The notes: generated from the letters alone by a model not told the origin. 64,000 nucleotides of DNA from Nocardioides malaquae (GCF_015070385.1 NZ_JADCSA010000007.1:124001-188000); one strand, 5' to 3'; positions 1 through 11,876 are shown, counted from the stretch's first letter. Numbers and translations are program-made.

Positions 1-371
<371 letters not shown>

Positions 372-375
372 ACGG

Positions 376-1359
376 GTGATGCGGCTGGTCCCCCGCGCTG
401 GCTTCCGTCGTGCCTTCGTCACCGGCATCGGAGGGCAGAACGGTTCCTACCTGGCCGAGCGGTTGGCCGAGTGGGGCGTGGAGGTCCACGGGCTCGTACG
501 CTCGCAGCAGCGCCCCACGCACCTGCCGGCCGGCGTGAGGTTGCACGTCGGGGACGTCAGCGACCACGACCGGGTCCGCGAGGTGCTGCGCGAGGTCCGT
601 CCCAACGCGGTGGCCAACCTGGCAGCGATGAGCTCGGTGGCGGCTTCGTGGAAGGAGCCGGAGCTCTGCCGCGCGGTGAACCGCGACGCCGCCCTGGCGC
701 TCCTCGACGCGGTGGAGGAGCTGAGCGACGAGCGTCACCCGATCCGCTTCGTGCAGGCCTCGAGCGCAGAGATGTTCGGCACCCCCGAGGTGTCGCCGCA
801 GGACGAGTCGACGCCGATCGCCCCGACGAGTCCCTACGGCGAGGCGAAGGCCGACGTGCACCGGGCGGTGGGCGAGGCCAGGGCCCGCGGCCTGCACGCC
901 TCCAGCCTGATCCTCTACAACCACGAGTCCCCGCGCCGACCGCGCACGTTCGTGACCCGCAAGATCACCTCGACGGTGGCGGCGATCGTGAAGGGCCGCG
1001 CCGACGAGCTGGTGCTGGGCAACCTGGACGCCCGTCGCGACTGGGGGTGGGCCCCCGACTTCGTCGACGCCTTCCTGCGGGCCGGGTCGCACGACGAGCC
1101 CGATGACTACGTGGTGGCGACCGGCCAGGCCCACTCGGTGCGCGACTTCGTCGGTTCGGCCTTCGCGGCGGCCGGCATCGCCGACTGGGAGAGCTACGTG
1201 CGGGTCGACGAGTCGTTGCTGCGCCCGGTCGACGCGGTCGAGCTGGTGGGTGACGCCACGCGGGCCCGCACCAAGCTGGGGTGGCAGCCGACGAAGCGGT
1301 TCGACCAGATCGTGGCGGCGATGGTCCGCCACGACCTGAAGCTCCTCAGCCGCCCCTGA
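376..1359 (+). CDS. GMD-family NAD-dependent sugar nucleotide dehydratase/reductase
   Basis: 327 aa, paralogue of the gene just upstream. The N-terminal GIGGQNGSYLAE matches the GMD cofactor loop (usually GITGQDGSYLAE). SSAEMFG and SPYGEAK supply the Ser/Glu and Tyr-x3-Lys of the SDR active site, and NHESPRR and FVTRKIT are GMD signatures. The C-terminal half closely repeats its neighbour ([15 protein letters not shown] in both). Tandem GMD-like genes often encode a dehydratase plus a second enzyme finishing GDP-rhamnose or a related sugar, so this could be the 4-reductase or a redundant dehydratase; sequence alone does not settle it. Start is GTG at 376, with an ATG one codon later. Confidence 0.8.
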   Translation: MMRLVPRAGFRRAFVTGIGGQNGSYLAERLAEWGVEVHGLVRSQQRPTHLPAGVRLHVGDVSDHDRVREVLREVRPNAVANLAAMSSVAASWKEPELCRAVNRDAALALLDAVEELSDERHPIRFVQASSAEMFGTPEVSPQDESTPIAPTSPYGEAKADVHRAVGEARARGLHASSLILYNHESPRRPRTFVTRKITSTVAAIVKGRADELVLGNLDARRDWGWAPDFVDAFLRAGSHDEPDDYVVATGQAHSVRDFVGSAFAAAGIADWESYVRVDESLLRPVDAVELVGDATRARTKLGWQPTKRFDQIVAAMVRHDLKLLSRP

Positions 1360-1380
1360 GCCCTCCCCGGCGCCAGCCCC

Positions 1381-1977
1381 TCAGTCCGGGATCGGGGCTC
1401 CCATGTCGGGGTCGACGGGGGTGGACCAGTCCGGGTCGGCCTCCGGCTCGCACGGGACCACGGCGCCCTCGGCGACGTCGAACTCGACCGACGACCGGTT
1501 GCCGTTCTCGTACTGCTGCACCGAGGCCCAGAGGACGAAGGTCTGGTCGTTGCGGACCGCGCCGGAGTCGAGCTTGACCTGGAAGTCCTCGCCCCCGATC
1601 GAGATCTGCGTGCCTCGCACGTCCTCGGCCGCCACGTAGCGCCCGCCCTGGCACCTCATCCCCGGCGCCAGGAAGGTGATGTCGGCCGTGACCCCGTGCT
1701 CGGCGAGCTCGCGCTCGAGGTTCTCCGCGCCCTCGAGGCGGTTGACCTTCACGGTCAGTTCACCGTTGTGCTCGGTGACAGAGAAGGCGGGGTTGGGCAT
1801 CAGGGTGGAGACGCCGAGGGCGGTGACGCCAGCGGCGACGACGCCGCCGAGGCTGAAGCCGAGCACCCGGCGACGCCGGCGCGGGGGTGCGGGGACAGCA
1901 GCGGCGTTGCGGGCCACCTCGGTCTTGAGCTCCTCGAGGAGCGCGGTCTCGAAACGGTCGAGGGTGGGCTTGGTCAT
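1381..1977 (-). CDS. Single-pass membrane protein co-encoded with an ECF sigma factor (possible anti-sigma)
   Basis: 198 aa. The ATG at 1977 overlaps the sigma gene stop in an ATGA arrangement, so translation is coupled. The first 35 residues are charged and predicted cytoplasmic, then come a run of arginines, one hydrophobic segment (about residues 38-58) and an extracytoplasmic domain of about 140 residues with two cysteines. That layout fits a membrane anti-sigma factor or a sigma-linked surface sensor. No zinc-binding anti-sigma motif (HxxxCxxC) is visible, so the anti-sigma role rests on gene order. The gene converges with the GMD-like gene 21 bp away. Confidence 0.7.
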   Translation of the reverse strand: MTKPTLDRFETALLEELKTEVARNAAAVPAPPRRRRRVLGFSLGGVVAAGVTALGVSTLMPNPAFSVTEHNGELTVKVNRLEGAENLERELAEHGVTADITFLAPGMRCQGGRYVAAEDVRGTQISIGGEDFQVKLDSGAVRNDQTFVLWASVQQYENGNRSSVEFDVAEGAVVPCEPEADPDWSTPVDPDMGAPIPD

Positions 1978-2573
1978 GACGTCGCCTCCAGGGCGCTGGA
2001 CGGAGCAGAGGAAGAAGTAGCGGTGGCGGGCAGGGTCTCCCCCACCACTTGGCGCAGCGCGCGGCGGGCGCGGTGCCACCGGACGCGGGCGGTGCCGGCG
2101 CTGATGCCGAGGACCTTGGCGGCCGCAGCGAGGGAGAGCTCGTCGACGGCGACGAGCTCGACGAGGTCGCGCTGCCCGGGCGGCAGGGTCGCGACGTGGG
2201 CCAGGAGCGTACGCCCCGAGGCCTGCGCGCTGATCCGCTCGACGATGCGTTCGGTCGCGTCGTCGTCGAGCAGGCGCCGGCCGACGATCCGTCCGTGCGC
2301 CGCGTGCTCGCGGGCCGAGGAGCGGGCGTGGTCGGCCACGACGTTGCGGGCGATGCCGGTCAGCCAGGCGCGGGCGGGGCCGCTGCTGCGCCGGTAGGTG
2401 CTGGCGGCGCTGATGGCCCGGCAGAAGATCTCTGCGGTGAGGTCGGCGGCGGTGTGCGGGTCGATGGTGCGCAGCGCGACGTAGCGGCTGACGTAGGGCA
2501 GGTGGGCGCGGTAGAACGCCTCGAACGCCTCGGGGTCTGCACCGATCGTGGTCGGTGGGCTCTCGGTCTCCAT
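1974..2573 (-). CDS. RNA polymerase ECF-type sigma factor
   Basis: 199 aa. Region 2 is seen as FEAFYRAHLPYVSRYVALR followed by DLTAEIFCRAI. Region 4 is seen as LPPGQRDLVELVAVDELSLAAAAKVLGIS with GTARVRWHRARRALR, the DNA-recognition helix that reads the -35 element. The GPARAWLTGIARNVVADHAR segment is the usual SigE/SigM-like linker in actinobacteria. It is followed, overlapping by 4 bp, by a membrane-protein gene that may control it. Its targets are unknown; several surface-protein genes in this window carry GGAAC-like upstream elements typical of ECF promoters, but that link is speculative. Confidence 0.9.
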   Translation of the reverse strand: METESPPTTIGADPEAFEAFYRAHLPYVSRYVALRTIDPHTAADLTAEIFCRAISAASTYRRSSGPARAWLTGIARNVVADHARSSAREHAAHGRIVGRRLLDDDATERIVERISAQASGRTLLAHVATLPPGQRDLVELVAVDELSLAAAAKVLGISAGTARVRWHRARRALRQVVGETLPATATSSSAPSSALEATS

Positions 2574-2580
2574 GCCTCTT

Positions 2581-2601
2581 CTTCGCCGCAGCGCCGCGAA
2601 G
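2581..2601 (-). terminator. Stem-loop after rmlA
   Basis: CTTCGC (2581-2586) pairs with GCGAAG (2596-2601), and the stem extends inward by two more pairs past one mismatch. It lies just after the rmlA stop and before the sigma-factor ATG at 2573, so it could end rmlA transcription or shape the sigma leader. No T-run follows. Confidence 0.45.
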
Positions 2602-2603
2602 CG

Positions 2604-3470
2604 TTACAGGCCGTCGAGCAGGCCGAGCAGGTAGTCGCCGTAGCCGGAGGCTCGCAGCGGCGCGGCCCGCTGCGCGAGCTCGTCGTCGTCGAGCCACCCG
2701 AGCCGCCAGGCGACCTCCTCGGGGCAGCCGATCTTGAAGCCCTGGCGGTGCTCGATGGTGCGCACGAAGTTGCTGGCGTCGTTGAGGGAGTCGAAGGTGC
2801 CGGTGTCGAGCCAGGCGGTGCCGCGCGGCAGCACCTCGACGTGGAGGCGTCCCTCGTCGAGGTAGCGGCGGTTGAGGTCGGTGATCTCCAGCTCGCCGCG
2901 CGCCGACGGGGTGAGCTCACGGGCGTACGCGACCACGTCGGGCCCGTAGAAGTAGAGCCCCGGCACGGCGTAGCGGCTGCGCGGGCGCGCCGGCTTCTCC
3001 TCCAGCGAGACCGCCCGGCCGTCGGCGTCGAACTCGACCACGCCGTAGGAACTGGGGTCGGCGACCTGGTAGCCGAAGACCGCCGCGCCGTCGAGCGTGG
3101 CGAAGCGGGCGAGCTGGGTGCCGAGACCCGGTCCGTGGAAGATGTTGTCGCCGAGCGCGAGCCCGACGGGTGAGTCGCCGACGTGGTCGGCACCGATGTG
3201 GAAGGCCTGCGCGAGCCCCTCGGGCGCGGCCTGCACGGCGTAGGACAGCTCGATGCCGAAACGGGAGCCGTCTCCGAGGAGGCGCCGGAACGCCTCGGCG
3301 TCGTGGGGGGTGGTGATGACCAGGATCTCGCGGATGCCGGCCAGCATCAGGGTCGACAAGGGGTAGTGGATCATCGGCTTGTCGTAGACCGGCAGCAGCT
3401 GCTTGCTCACCCCCAGGGTGATGGGGTGCAGCCGGCTCCCGGTGCCGCCGGCCAGCAGGATTCCGCGCAT
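2604..3470 (-). CDS. rmlA: Glucose-1-phosphate thymidylyltransferase
   Basis: 288 aa from the ATG at 3470, which gives the usual [14 protein letters not shown] start; a GTG two codons upstream (3476) is also possible. RmlA joins dTTP and glucose-1-phosphate to give dTDP-glucose, the first step of dTDP-L-rhamnose. Motifs seen: [11 protein letters not shown] (nucleotide loop), [26 protein letters not shown] (metal-binding Asp), EEKP and GTWLDTGTF-like [13 protein letters not shown]. Length fits the family. It is divergent from the DUF4012-rmlB-rmlCD operon, so both arms of rhamnose synthesis are read from one intergenic region. Confidence 0.96.
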   Translation of the reverse strand: MRGILLAGGTGSRLHPITLGVSKQLLPVYDKPMIHYPLSTLMLAGIREILVITTPHDAEAFRRLLGDGSRFGIELSYAVQAAPEGLAQAFHIGADHVGDSPVGLALGDNIFHGPGLGTQLARFATLDGAAVFGYQVADPSSYGVVEFDADGRAVSLEEKPARPRSRYAVPGLYFYGPDVVAYARELTPSARGELEITDLNRRYLDEGRLHVEVLPRGTAWLDTGTFDSLNDASNFVRTIEHRQGFKIGCPEEVAWRLGWLDDDELAQRAAPLRASGYGDYLLGLLDGL

Positions 3471-3495
3471 GCGCACACCCTAGGTGGTCGGCGTG

Positions 3496-3523
3496 CCCAC
3501 TCTGAGTGGTTCCCCGGAGTGGG
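3496..3523. promoter_or_regulatory. Inverted repeat in the rmlA / DUF4012 divergent promoter region
   Basis: CCCACTC (3496-3502) and GAGTGGG (3517-3523) are perfect inverted arms with a 14-base spacer, and a smaller palindrome CACTC-T-GAGTG (3498-3508) is nested in it. The 80-bp gap must hold promoters for both directions, so an operator is plausible. No protein is assigned. Confidence 0.35.
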
Positions 3524-3550
3524 TGCGCAGCCGCATGGCACCATGGCTGC

Positions 3551-6480
<2,930 letters not shown>

Positions 6481-6501
6481 CGTGAGCCGACAGGATGGCG
6501 C

Positions 6502-7908
6502 GTGGTGAGTGACACGACCCCTCTCCCCCACGTGGAGACGACACCGATCCCGGGCCTGCTGGTGGTGCGGCTGGACCTGCGCCGCGACCCGCGCGGCTGG
6601 TTCAAGGAGAACTGGCAGCGCGCCAAGATGGTGGCTGCCGGCCTGCCCGACTTCGCCCCGGTGCAGCACAACCTGTCGTTCAACGGCGCCCGCGGGGTCA
6701 CCCGCGGCATCCACACCGAGCCGTGGGACAAGTTCGTCTCGGTGGCGAGTGGCCGGGTCTTCGCCGCCTGGGTCGACATGCGTCAGGGCGAGACGTTCGG
6801 GGCCACCTTCTGGATCGAGATGGACCCGTCGGTGGCGGTCTTCGTGCCGCGCGGCGTGGGCAACTCCTACCAGACGCTGACCGACGACGTGGCCTACACC
6901 TACCTCGTCAACCAGCACTGGCGTGAGGGGTTCGCCTACCCGGCGCTCGCCCTGGACGACCCGACGGTCGCGATCCCCTGGCCGATCCCGCTGACCGACT
7001 GCGAGATCTCCGAGAAGGACCACCACAACCCGATCCTCGACCCGGCCACGGCCATCACTCCCCAGCGCATGCTGGTGCTGGGCGGCGACGGCCAGGTCGG
7101 TCGTGCCCTGGCCTCCGAGTTCCCCGACGCCGTGGTCGTCGGGCGTGAGCAGCTCGACGTGACCGACGCGGCCGCGATGGCCGCCTGGCGCTGGCGGGCG
7201 CACGACGTGGTCGTCAACGCGGCGGCCTTCACGGGCGTCGACGCGGCGGAGACGCCCGAGGGGCGGCGCGCGGCGTGGGCCGCCAACGCCGAGGCGCCGG
7301 CACGGCTGGCGGCCCTGGCGCGCGAGCACGGCTTCACCCTCGTGCACGTCTCCAGCGACTACGTCTTCGACGGCACCTCGACCGCTGCGGGCGGCTACCG
7401 CGAGACCGACCCGATGGCGCCGTTGGGGGCGTACGGCGCCAGCAAGGCCGCCGGCGACCTCGCCGTCGCGGGGGCGCCGCACCACTACCTGCTGCGCACC
7501 TCGTGGGTGGTCGGCGAGGGGGCCAACTTCGTGGCGACGATGCAGCGGCTCGCCGAGCAGGGAGCGACCCCGAGCGTGGTCGACGACCAGGTGGGACGAC
7601 TGACCTTCGCCTCCGAGCTGGCGCGCGCCACCCGTCACCTGCTCGAGTCAGGGGCGGCGTGGGGCACCTACCACGTCACCTGCGCCGGTGAGCCCCAGTC
7701 GTGGGCCGACGTGGCGCGCAGCGTCTTCGACCTGGAGGGGCGCGACGCCGACGACGTCACGAGCGTCTCGACCGGGGCCTACGCGGCGACCCGACCCGGC
7801 CTGGCCCCGCGGCCGGCCCGCAGCCTGCTGGACACCTCGAAGATCGAGGCGACCGGCTTCACCCCGCGCGACGCCCTGGCGGCGCTGCGCGAGCACCTCG
7901 CCCGTTGA
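6502..7908 (+). CDS. rmlC-rmlD: Fused dTDP-4-keto-6-deoxyglucose 3,5-epimerase / dTDP-4-keto-L-rhamnose reductase
   Basis: 468 aa, two enzymes in one chain. Residues about 1-185 are an RmlC cupin: RDPRGWFKENW, HNLSFNGARGVTRGIH (catalytic His) and AAWVDMR (catalytic Asp). Residues about 190-468 are RmlD: LGGDGQVGRAL (cofactor loop), NAAAFTGVDAAE, SSDYVFDG, YGASKAAGD (Tyr-x3-Lys) and RTSWVVGEG. Together they finish dTDP-L-rhamnose from the RmlB product. The same order of domains is annotated in other actinobacteria, so the fusion is known though not universal. Start GTG 6502 (a second GTG follows directly). Confidence 0.93.
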   Translation: MVSDTTPLPHVETTPIPGLLVVRLDLRRDPRGWFKENWQRAKMVAAGLPDFAPVQHNLSFNGARGVTRGIHTEPWDKFVSVASGRVFAAWVDMRQGETFGATFWIEMDPSVAVFVPRGVGNSYQTLTDDVAYTYLVNQHWREGFAYPALALDDPTVAIPWPIPLTDCEISEKDHHNPILDPATAITPQRMLVLGGDGQVGRALASEFPDAVVVGREQLDVTDAAAMAAWRWRAHDVVVNAAAFTGVDAAETPEGRRAAWAANAEAPARLAALAREHGFTLVHVSSDYVFDGTSTAAGGYRETDPMAPLGAYGASKAAGDLAVAGAPHHYLLRTSWVVGEGANFVATMQRLAEQGATPSVVDDQVGRLTFASELARATRHLLESGAAWGTYHVTCAGEPQSWADVARSVFDLEGRDADDVTSVSTGAYAATRPGLAPRPARSLLDTSKIEATGFTPRDALAALREHLAR

Positions 7909-7936
7909 GCGGGCGGCCGCGCGCTGCTGACGTCGT

Positions 7937-8317
7937 TCAGGAGGCGGAGGTCGCTCCAGCGGCGACGGCCTCTTCGCGGCCGTAGTCGTCCTCGATGCGG
8001 CAGATGTCGTCCTCGCCGGTGTAGGCGCCGTGCTGCACCTCGATGATGACGAGCTCCTCGGAGTGCTCGTTGCAGATCCGGTGGGCGGCACCCTTGGCCA
8101 CGTCGACGGACTCGCCGGGACCAGCCACGACCTTCTCGCCGTCGATCACGCAGGTGGCCATGCCGAAGATGACGACCCAGTGCTCCGAGCGGTGCTCATG
8201 GGTCTGGTAGGAGAGGCGCTGGCCCGGGTTCACGTGGATGCGCTTGACCTTGTAGCCCTTGCCGTCGTCGATGACGTGCCAGGACCCCCAGGGTCGCTCC
8301 TCAGACTCGAGTGCCAT
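7937..8317 (-). CDS. Cupin, mannose-6-phosphate isomerase type II-like
   Basis: 126 aa, one cupin barrel. RPWGSWHVIDDGKGYKVKRI and PGQRLSYQTHEHRSEHWVVIFG match the C-terminal isomerase domain of ManC-type enzymes, including the His/Glu metal ligands in HEHRSEHW. The nucleotidyltransferase half found in ManC is absent, so this is a stand-alone isomerase domain. It could interconvert fructose-6-P and mannose-6-P for the GDP-mannose used by the GMD genes at the window's left edge. It converges with rmlC-rmlD, 28 bp away. Confidence 0.82.
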   Translation of the reverse strand: MALESEERPWGSWHVIDDGKGYKVKRIHVNPGQRLSYQTHEHRSEHWVVIFGMATCVIDGEKVVAGPGESVDVAKGAAHRICNEHSEELVIIEVQHGAYTGEDDICRIEDDYGREEAVAAGATSAS

Positions 8318-8343
8318 CGTCTCTTCTCTCCTGCTCCGGATCG

Positions 8344-8358
8344 CGCCCCCGAGGGGCG
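8344..8358 (-). terminator. Small GC hairpin between capD-like gene and cupin gene
   Basis: CGCCCC (8344-8349) and GGGGCG (8353-8358) form a tight stem with a 3-base loop. Read leftward it lies downstream of the capD-like gene and inside the predicted leader of the cupin gene. No T-run, so a terminator is only possible. Confidence 0.3.
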
Positions 8359-8367
8359 TGGTTGCAC

Positions 8368-8396
8368 AGGCTAACGCGAAGTTACCGGCGCGTCAG
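8368..8396 (-). promoter_or_regulatory. Predicted promoter of the cupin gene
   Basis: On the minus strand CTGACG (8391-8396) and TAGCCT (8368-8373) are separated by exactly 17 bases, a good housekeeping -35/-10 pair for an actinobacterium. The start codon is about 50 bases downstream at 8317. Confidence 0.55.
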
Positions 8397-8450
8397 CACA
8401 TCGATTCTGCCGTACGTGCGAGCCTACGCGCCGGGTGTCTCACGGCTGCC

Positions 8451-10262
8451 TCAGCAGAGGCGGGCGAGCTCCGCGACGATCATCTCGCGCTCGCCGCCGA
8501 GCGGCAGCGCGTCGACCGCGTCGTGGCCCACGCCGGGCACCGGCACGTGGGAGACGGCGGCGTGGCGCGGACGCTGGTCCTGCGGCTCGTCGTCGGCGAA
8601 GAGCTCCTCGTGCAGCTTCTCACCCTCGCGCAGGCCGGTGAACTCGATGCGGATCGGCCGCCCCGACTGGCGGATGAGCTGGTTGGCCACGTCGAGGATC
8701 TTGATCGGCTCGCCCATGTCGAGCACCAGCGCCTCGCCGGGCTCGCCGATCGCGGCGGCCTGCACGGTGAGCTGGCAGGCCTCCACGATCGTCATGAAGT
8801 AGCGAGTGACGTCGGGGTGGGTGACGGTGACAGGGCCACCGGCGGCGATCTGGGAGGCGAAGGCGGTCAGCACGCTGCCGCGGCTGCCGAGCACGTTGCC
8901 GAAACGCACCGAGAGGTAGGTGCCGTGACCGTCGGCCAGGGCCTCCTTGGCCACGTCGGCGGTGATCTTCTCGGCGATGCGCTTGGAGTAGCCCAGGACG
9001 CTCGAGGGGTTGGCGGCCTTGTCGGTGGAGATGTTGACGAAGCGCTCCACCCCGACCTCGCGGGAGACCTCGAGCACGTTGCGGGTGCCCAGCACGTTGG
9101 TCTTCACGGCCTCGGCGGGGAACTGCTCGAGCATCGGCAGGTGCTTGAGGGCGGCGGCGTGGAAGACGACCTCGGGCCGGCGCTTGGTGAAGATCTCGCG
9201 CAGGGCGTCGATGTCGCGGATGTCGTTGAGGATGACGTCGTCGGAGTCGAGGAGGCCGTGACCGGTGATCGAGAGCTGCACGGCGTGGAGCGCGGACTCG
9301 TCGCGGTCGAGCATCATCAGCTCCGACGGCCCGAACCGGTGGATCTGGCGGCAGAGCTCCGAGCCGATGGAGCCACCGGCGCCGGTCACCAGGACGCGCT
9401 TGCCGGAGATGTAGTCGGCGATCGCGGCGATGTCGGTGTCGACCGGCTTGCGGCCCAGCACGTCGTTGAGGTCGATGTCGCGGATGTCGCGGATGCCGGC
9501 GTGCTCGCCGAGCATGTCGGTGGGCGCAGGCAGCACCTTGACCTGGAGACCGGCCTCGGTGCCGGCCAGGTTGAGCCGCGCGATGGTGGCGGCATCGGCG
9601 CTGGGGATCGCGACGATGACGGTGTCGACTCCGGTGCGCTCCGCGATCTCGGAGAGCTGGGCCGTGGTGCCGAGCACCGGGACGCCGCGGATGCGGTAGT
9701 GCCGCTTGGCCGGGTCGTCGTCGAGCAGGCCGACGGGGCGCCACTCGTGGTGGGGGTCGCGCAGCATCGAGACGACGAGGTCGTAGCCCGACTCGCCGGC
9801 TCCGATGAGCAGGACCCGGGTGCCGTCGCCGTTGCCTTCACGCAGGCGGTCGCGCTCCTTCAGACGACGCCACAGGGCGCGGCCGAAGAGCGCCAGGATC
9901 AGCGTGAGCAGGGTGGCGCCTGCAGGGATGCTGCGGGGCACCCAGACCGGTGCCAGGTTGGCGAAGAAGATGAGGGCGCCGACGCTCAGGGTGACGGCGG
10001 CCAGCAGCACGGCCTCCTCGAGGCTGGCGAGCTTGCTGCGGCCCTGGTGCAGGCGCACCGTGGCGCCGAGGGCCACGTGGAGCAGGGCGGCCACGCCGCC
10101 CAGGGTCAGGGCGGCGACCCAGCTGGCTCCGGAGGTCTGGCCCTCGAGACGCAGCGCCATCCACACCAGGAACGACCCGATCCAGACGAAGGCGTCGAAG
10201 GTGACGACCACCAGAGTCCGTTGACGCTGCAGACGCGGCATCCACTCTGCCACTGCTTCCAC
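8451..10262 (-). CDS. Membrane-bound NDP-sugar 4,6-dehydratase (CapD/WbpM/FlaA1 family)
   Basis: Up to 603 aa; starts possible at GTG 10262, GTG 10253 or ATG 10241. The N-terminal 140 residues hold about four membrane helices. A first Rossmann-like domain (VLLIGAGESGYDLV) is followed by the catalytic SDR domain: VLVTGAGGSIGSELCRQI, FHAAALKHLPMLE, ISTDKAANPSSVLGYSKRIAEK and RFGNVLGSRGSV. The family removes water from UDP-GlcNAc to give a 4-keto-6-deoxy sugar for QuiNAc, FucNAc or bacillosamine. The position usually held by Tyr or Met before x3-Lys is Leu here. It could feed the aminotransferase encoded at 32118-33269. Confidence 0.88.
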   Translation of the reverse strand: MEAVAEWMPRLQRQRTLVVVTFDAFVWIGSFLVWMALRLEGQTSGASWVAALTLGGVAALLHVALGATVRLHQGRSKLASLEEAVLLAAVTLSVGALIFFANLAPVWVPRSIPAGATLLTLILALFGRALWRRLKERDRLREGNGDGTRVLLIGAGESGYDLVVSMLRDPHHEWRPVGLLDDDPAKRHYRIRGVPVLGTTAQLSEIAERTGVDTVIVAIPSADAATIARLNLAGTEAGLQVKVLPAPTDMLGEHAGIRDIRDIDLNDVLGRKPVDTDIAAIADYISGKRVLVTGAGGSIGSELCRQIHRFGPSELMMLDRDESALHAVQLSITGHGLLDSDDVILNDIRDIDALREIFTKRRPEVVFHAAALKHLPMLEQFPAEAVKTNVLGTRNVLEVSREVGVERFVNISTDKAANPSSVLGYSKRIAEKITADVAKEALADGHGTYLSVRFGNVLGSRGSVLTAFASQIAAGGPVTVTHPDVTRYFMTIVEACQLTVQAAAIGEPGEALVLDMGEPIKILDVANQLIRQSGRPIRIEFTGLREGEKLHEELFADDEPQDQRPRHAAVSHVPVPGVGHDAVDALPLGGEREMIVAELARLC

Positions 10263-10361
10263 TCCCCACGTGTCCGTTGCCTGGTCCTTCGAAGAAGCGA
10301 CCCGCCGTGGTGCAGTTTGGCACGAACGACCGACAGGACCGGAAATGGACCAGAAAACCGT

Positions 10362-10434
10362 CGACCGGTCAGCTGCCGCTCACCCGGAGGGGTGAGAGCA
10401 GCAGGCGCCGCCTCAGCGACCGGTCAGCTGCCGC
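10362..10434. repeat. 18-bp direct repeat flanking a terminator
   Basis: CGACCGGTCAGCTGCCGC occurs at 10362-10379 and again at 10417-10434, 55 bp apart. The right copy encodes the last residues of the DUF2516 protein (RQLTGR), so the left copy looks like a duplicated gene end, perhaps a recombination scar. Confidence 0.8.
10379..10396 (-). terminator. Terminator after the DUF2516 gene
   Basis: CTCACCC (10379-10385), loop GGAG, GGGTGAG (10390-10396): a perfect 7-bp stem 17 bases past the DUF2516 stop codon in the direction of transcription. No T-run, as is common in actinobacteria. Confidence 0.6.
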
Positions 10435-10697
10435 AACGCGGGGCGTACGTCGGCCAGGAAGACGAAGGCGGCGACGAGGAAGACGATGTTGATGATGCCG
10501 ATCGGGTTGCTCAGGATCAGCTGTGCGGCGAGGCCGAGGCCGAGGATCAGGCCCCAGGCGACCTTGGTCATCTTGGAGCTGGCCTCGTAGGCCTCGGGCG
10601 GGTAGGTCATCGCGATGACGAAGGCGTAGCCCTTGGCTCCGATGGCGATGAGGAAGCCGACGAGGAGCACCGCACTCTGCAGGCCGAAGATGTCCAC
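10413..10697 (-). CDS. DUF2516 family membrane protein
   Basis: 94 aa with three hydrophobic segments (about residues 7-30, 46-62 and 66-84) and a short basic end. The MTYPPEAYEASSKMTKVAW loop between helices 1 and 2 is typical of DUF2516. In mycobacteria the homologue (Rv0476) directly follows hbhA (Rv0475) and an HTH gene (Rv0474). Here the same partners lie upstream at 12005-13572 but a glycosyltransferase gene intervenes. Function unknown. Confidence 0.85.
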   Translation of the reverse strand: MDIFGLQSAVLLVGFLIAIGAKGYAFVIAMTYPPEAYEASSKMTKVAWGLILGLGLAAQLILSNPIGIINIVFLVAAFVFLADVRPALRQLTGR

Positions 10698-10733
10698 CCG
10701 GTCAGCCTACCGAGGGGTCCCTCGTGCCTGGTC

Positions 10734-11876
10734 TCAGAGCGCCCTCAGGATGTCGAAGAGATGGTCCTCGTCAGACTCCGCCATCCAGGCTTCGTAGGCC
10801 CGCGCCGCGCGCCGTCGACGCTCGCGCCACGCGTCGGGGCCCTCGTTGGCGTAGGCCTCGAGCTGCCGGGCCCAGGTCGCAGGCTCCCGGTCCTCGACGA
10901 CGACCCCGCCCCCGTTGCGCAGCACCTCGGTCCACGACGTGGTGTCGGGCAACATCACCGGACACGCCGCTGCCAGCGACTCGGCGATCGCGTGCCCGAA
11001 GTTCTCGCCGCCGGTCGGCAGGGCGGAGAGGTCGTGGCCAGCGATGGTCGCAGCCACCTCCGAGTTGTCGATGGCGCCGACGAAGGTGACGGAGACGCAG
11101 TCGGGCAGGCTCCGCGCCAGGGAGCGGCACCGAGCGGCGTACTTGGGGTCCTCCTCGGGCCCGTAGACGTCGAGCACGATCGGCACGGACACGCGCTGCA
11201 GCGCCTGCAGCAGGACGTCCAGCCCCTTGATGGGGGCGATCCGCGCCAGGAAGGCCACGCGCAGACATCCGGGCTGGCGCTCGCTCGGGACCACCGCTGT
11301 CGTGGGCAGGTCGGTGTCGTCGCGGCGCACCACGATGCGCACCTCCGGCCCCATGATCCTGCGGATGTCGGCCGCCTCGTCCGGTGTCGAGGCGTGCCAG
11401 ATCACTCGCCGGTGCATCCGAAGCACCTTGTGCAGGGCCACGACGACCCGCTTCTTCGGCGCCTTGCGGCGATAGGCGTCCTGACCGAACTCACCTCGCG
11501 GGGCCAGCAGGATCGTGGCCCGACCCCAGAGGCCACAGCAGGCCATCAACCACGGTGCGATGGCGAAGAGGGGGTGGAAGAAGGAGTTCAGGTAGACGAG
11601 GTCCGGCCTGTCGACGCGGGTGGACCACAGGACTCGAGCGAGGTTCGCCAGGGTGGGCGTGGCGTAGCGGACCCTGCCGTAGGCCTTCTCGACCCACTCG
11701 TTGAGAGGCACGTTGAGGGGCCGGCGTTGGTAGAGGTCTCGATCAGCGGTCAGGACGTCGACGTGGATGCCGTCGGGCCTGCTGGGCACCAGCGCCTCCA
11801 AGGTCCGGATCGGACCCCCGCCCAGGAAGGCCGGCGGGAAGTGCGGCGCGAGCACCAAAGCCCGTTCGAGTTGCAT
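10734..11876 (-). CDS. Family 4 glycosyltransferase
   Basis: 380 aa, GT-B fold. The N-terminal PPAFLGGGPIRTLEAL is the acceptor-side loop, RVAFLARIAPIKGLDVLLQAL opens the donor domain, and ENFGHAIAE carries the E-x7-E nucleotide-sugar motif. APRGEFGQDAYRRKAPKKR is shared almost unchanged in pattern with the GT at 26264-27433 (APRGELDPGALRLKSPKKR), so the two are paralogues and may use similar substrates. Sugar specificity cannot be read. It is 36 bp upstream of the DUF2516 gene and 128 bp after the HbhA-like gene with a terminator between, so it is an insertion in an otherwise conserved locus. Confidence 0.88.
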   Translation of the reverse strand: MQLERALVLAPHFPPAFLGGGPIRTLEALVPSRPDGIHVDVLTADRDLYQRRPLNVPLNEWVEKAYGRVRYATPTLANLARVLWSTRVDRPDLVYLNSFFHPLFAIAPWLMACCGLWGRATILLAPRGEFGQDAYRRKAPKKRVVVALHKVLRMHRRVIWHASTPDEAADIRRIMGPEVRIVVRRDDTDLPTTAVVPSERQPGCLRVAFLARIAPIKGLDVLLQALQRVSVPIVLDVYGPEEDPKYAARCRSLARSLPDCVSVTFVGAIDNSEVAATIAGHDLSALPTGGENFGHAIAESLAAACPVMLPDTTSWTEVLRNGGGVVVEDREPATWARQLEAYANEGPDAWRERRRRAARAYEAWMAESDEDHLFDILRAL

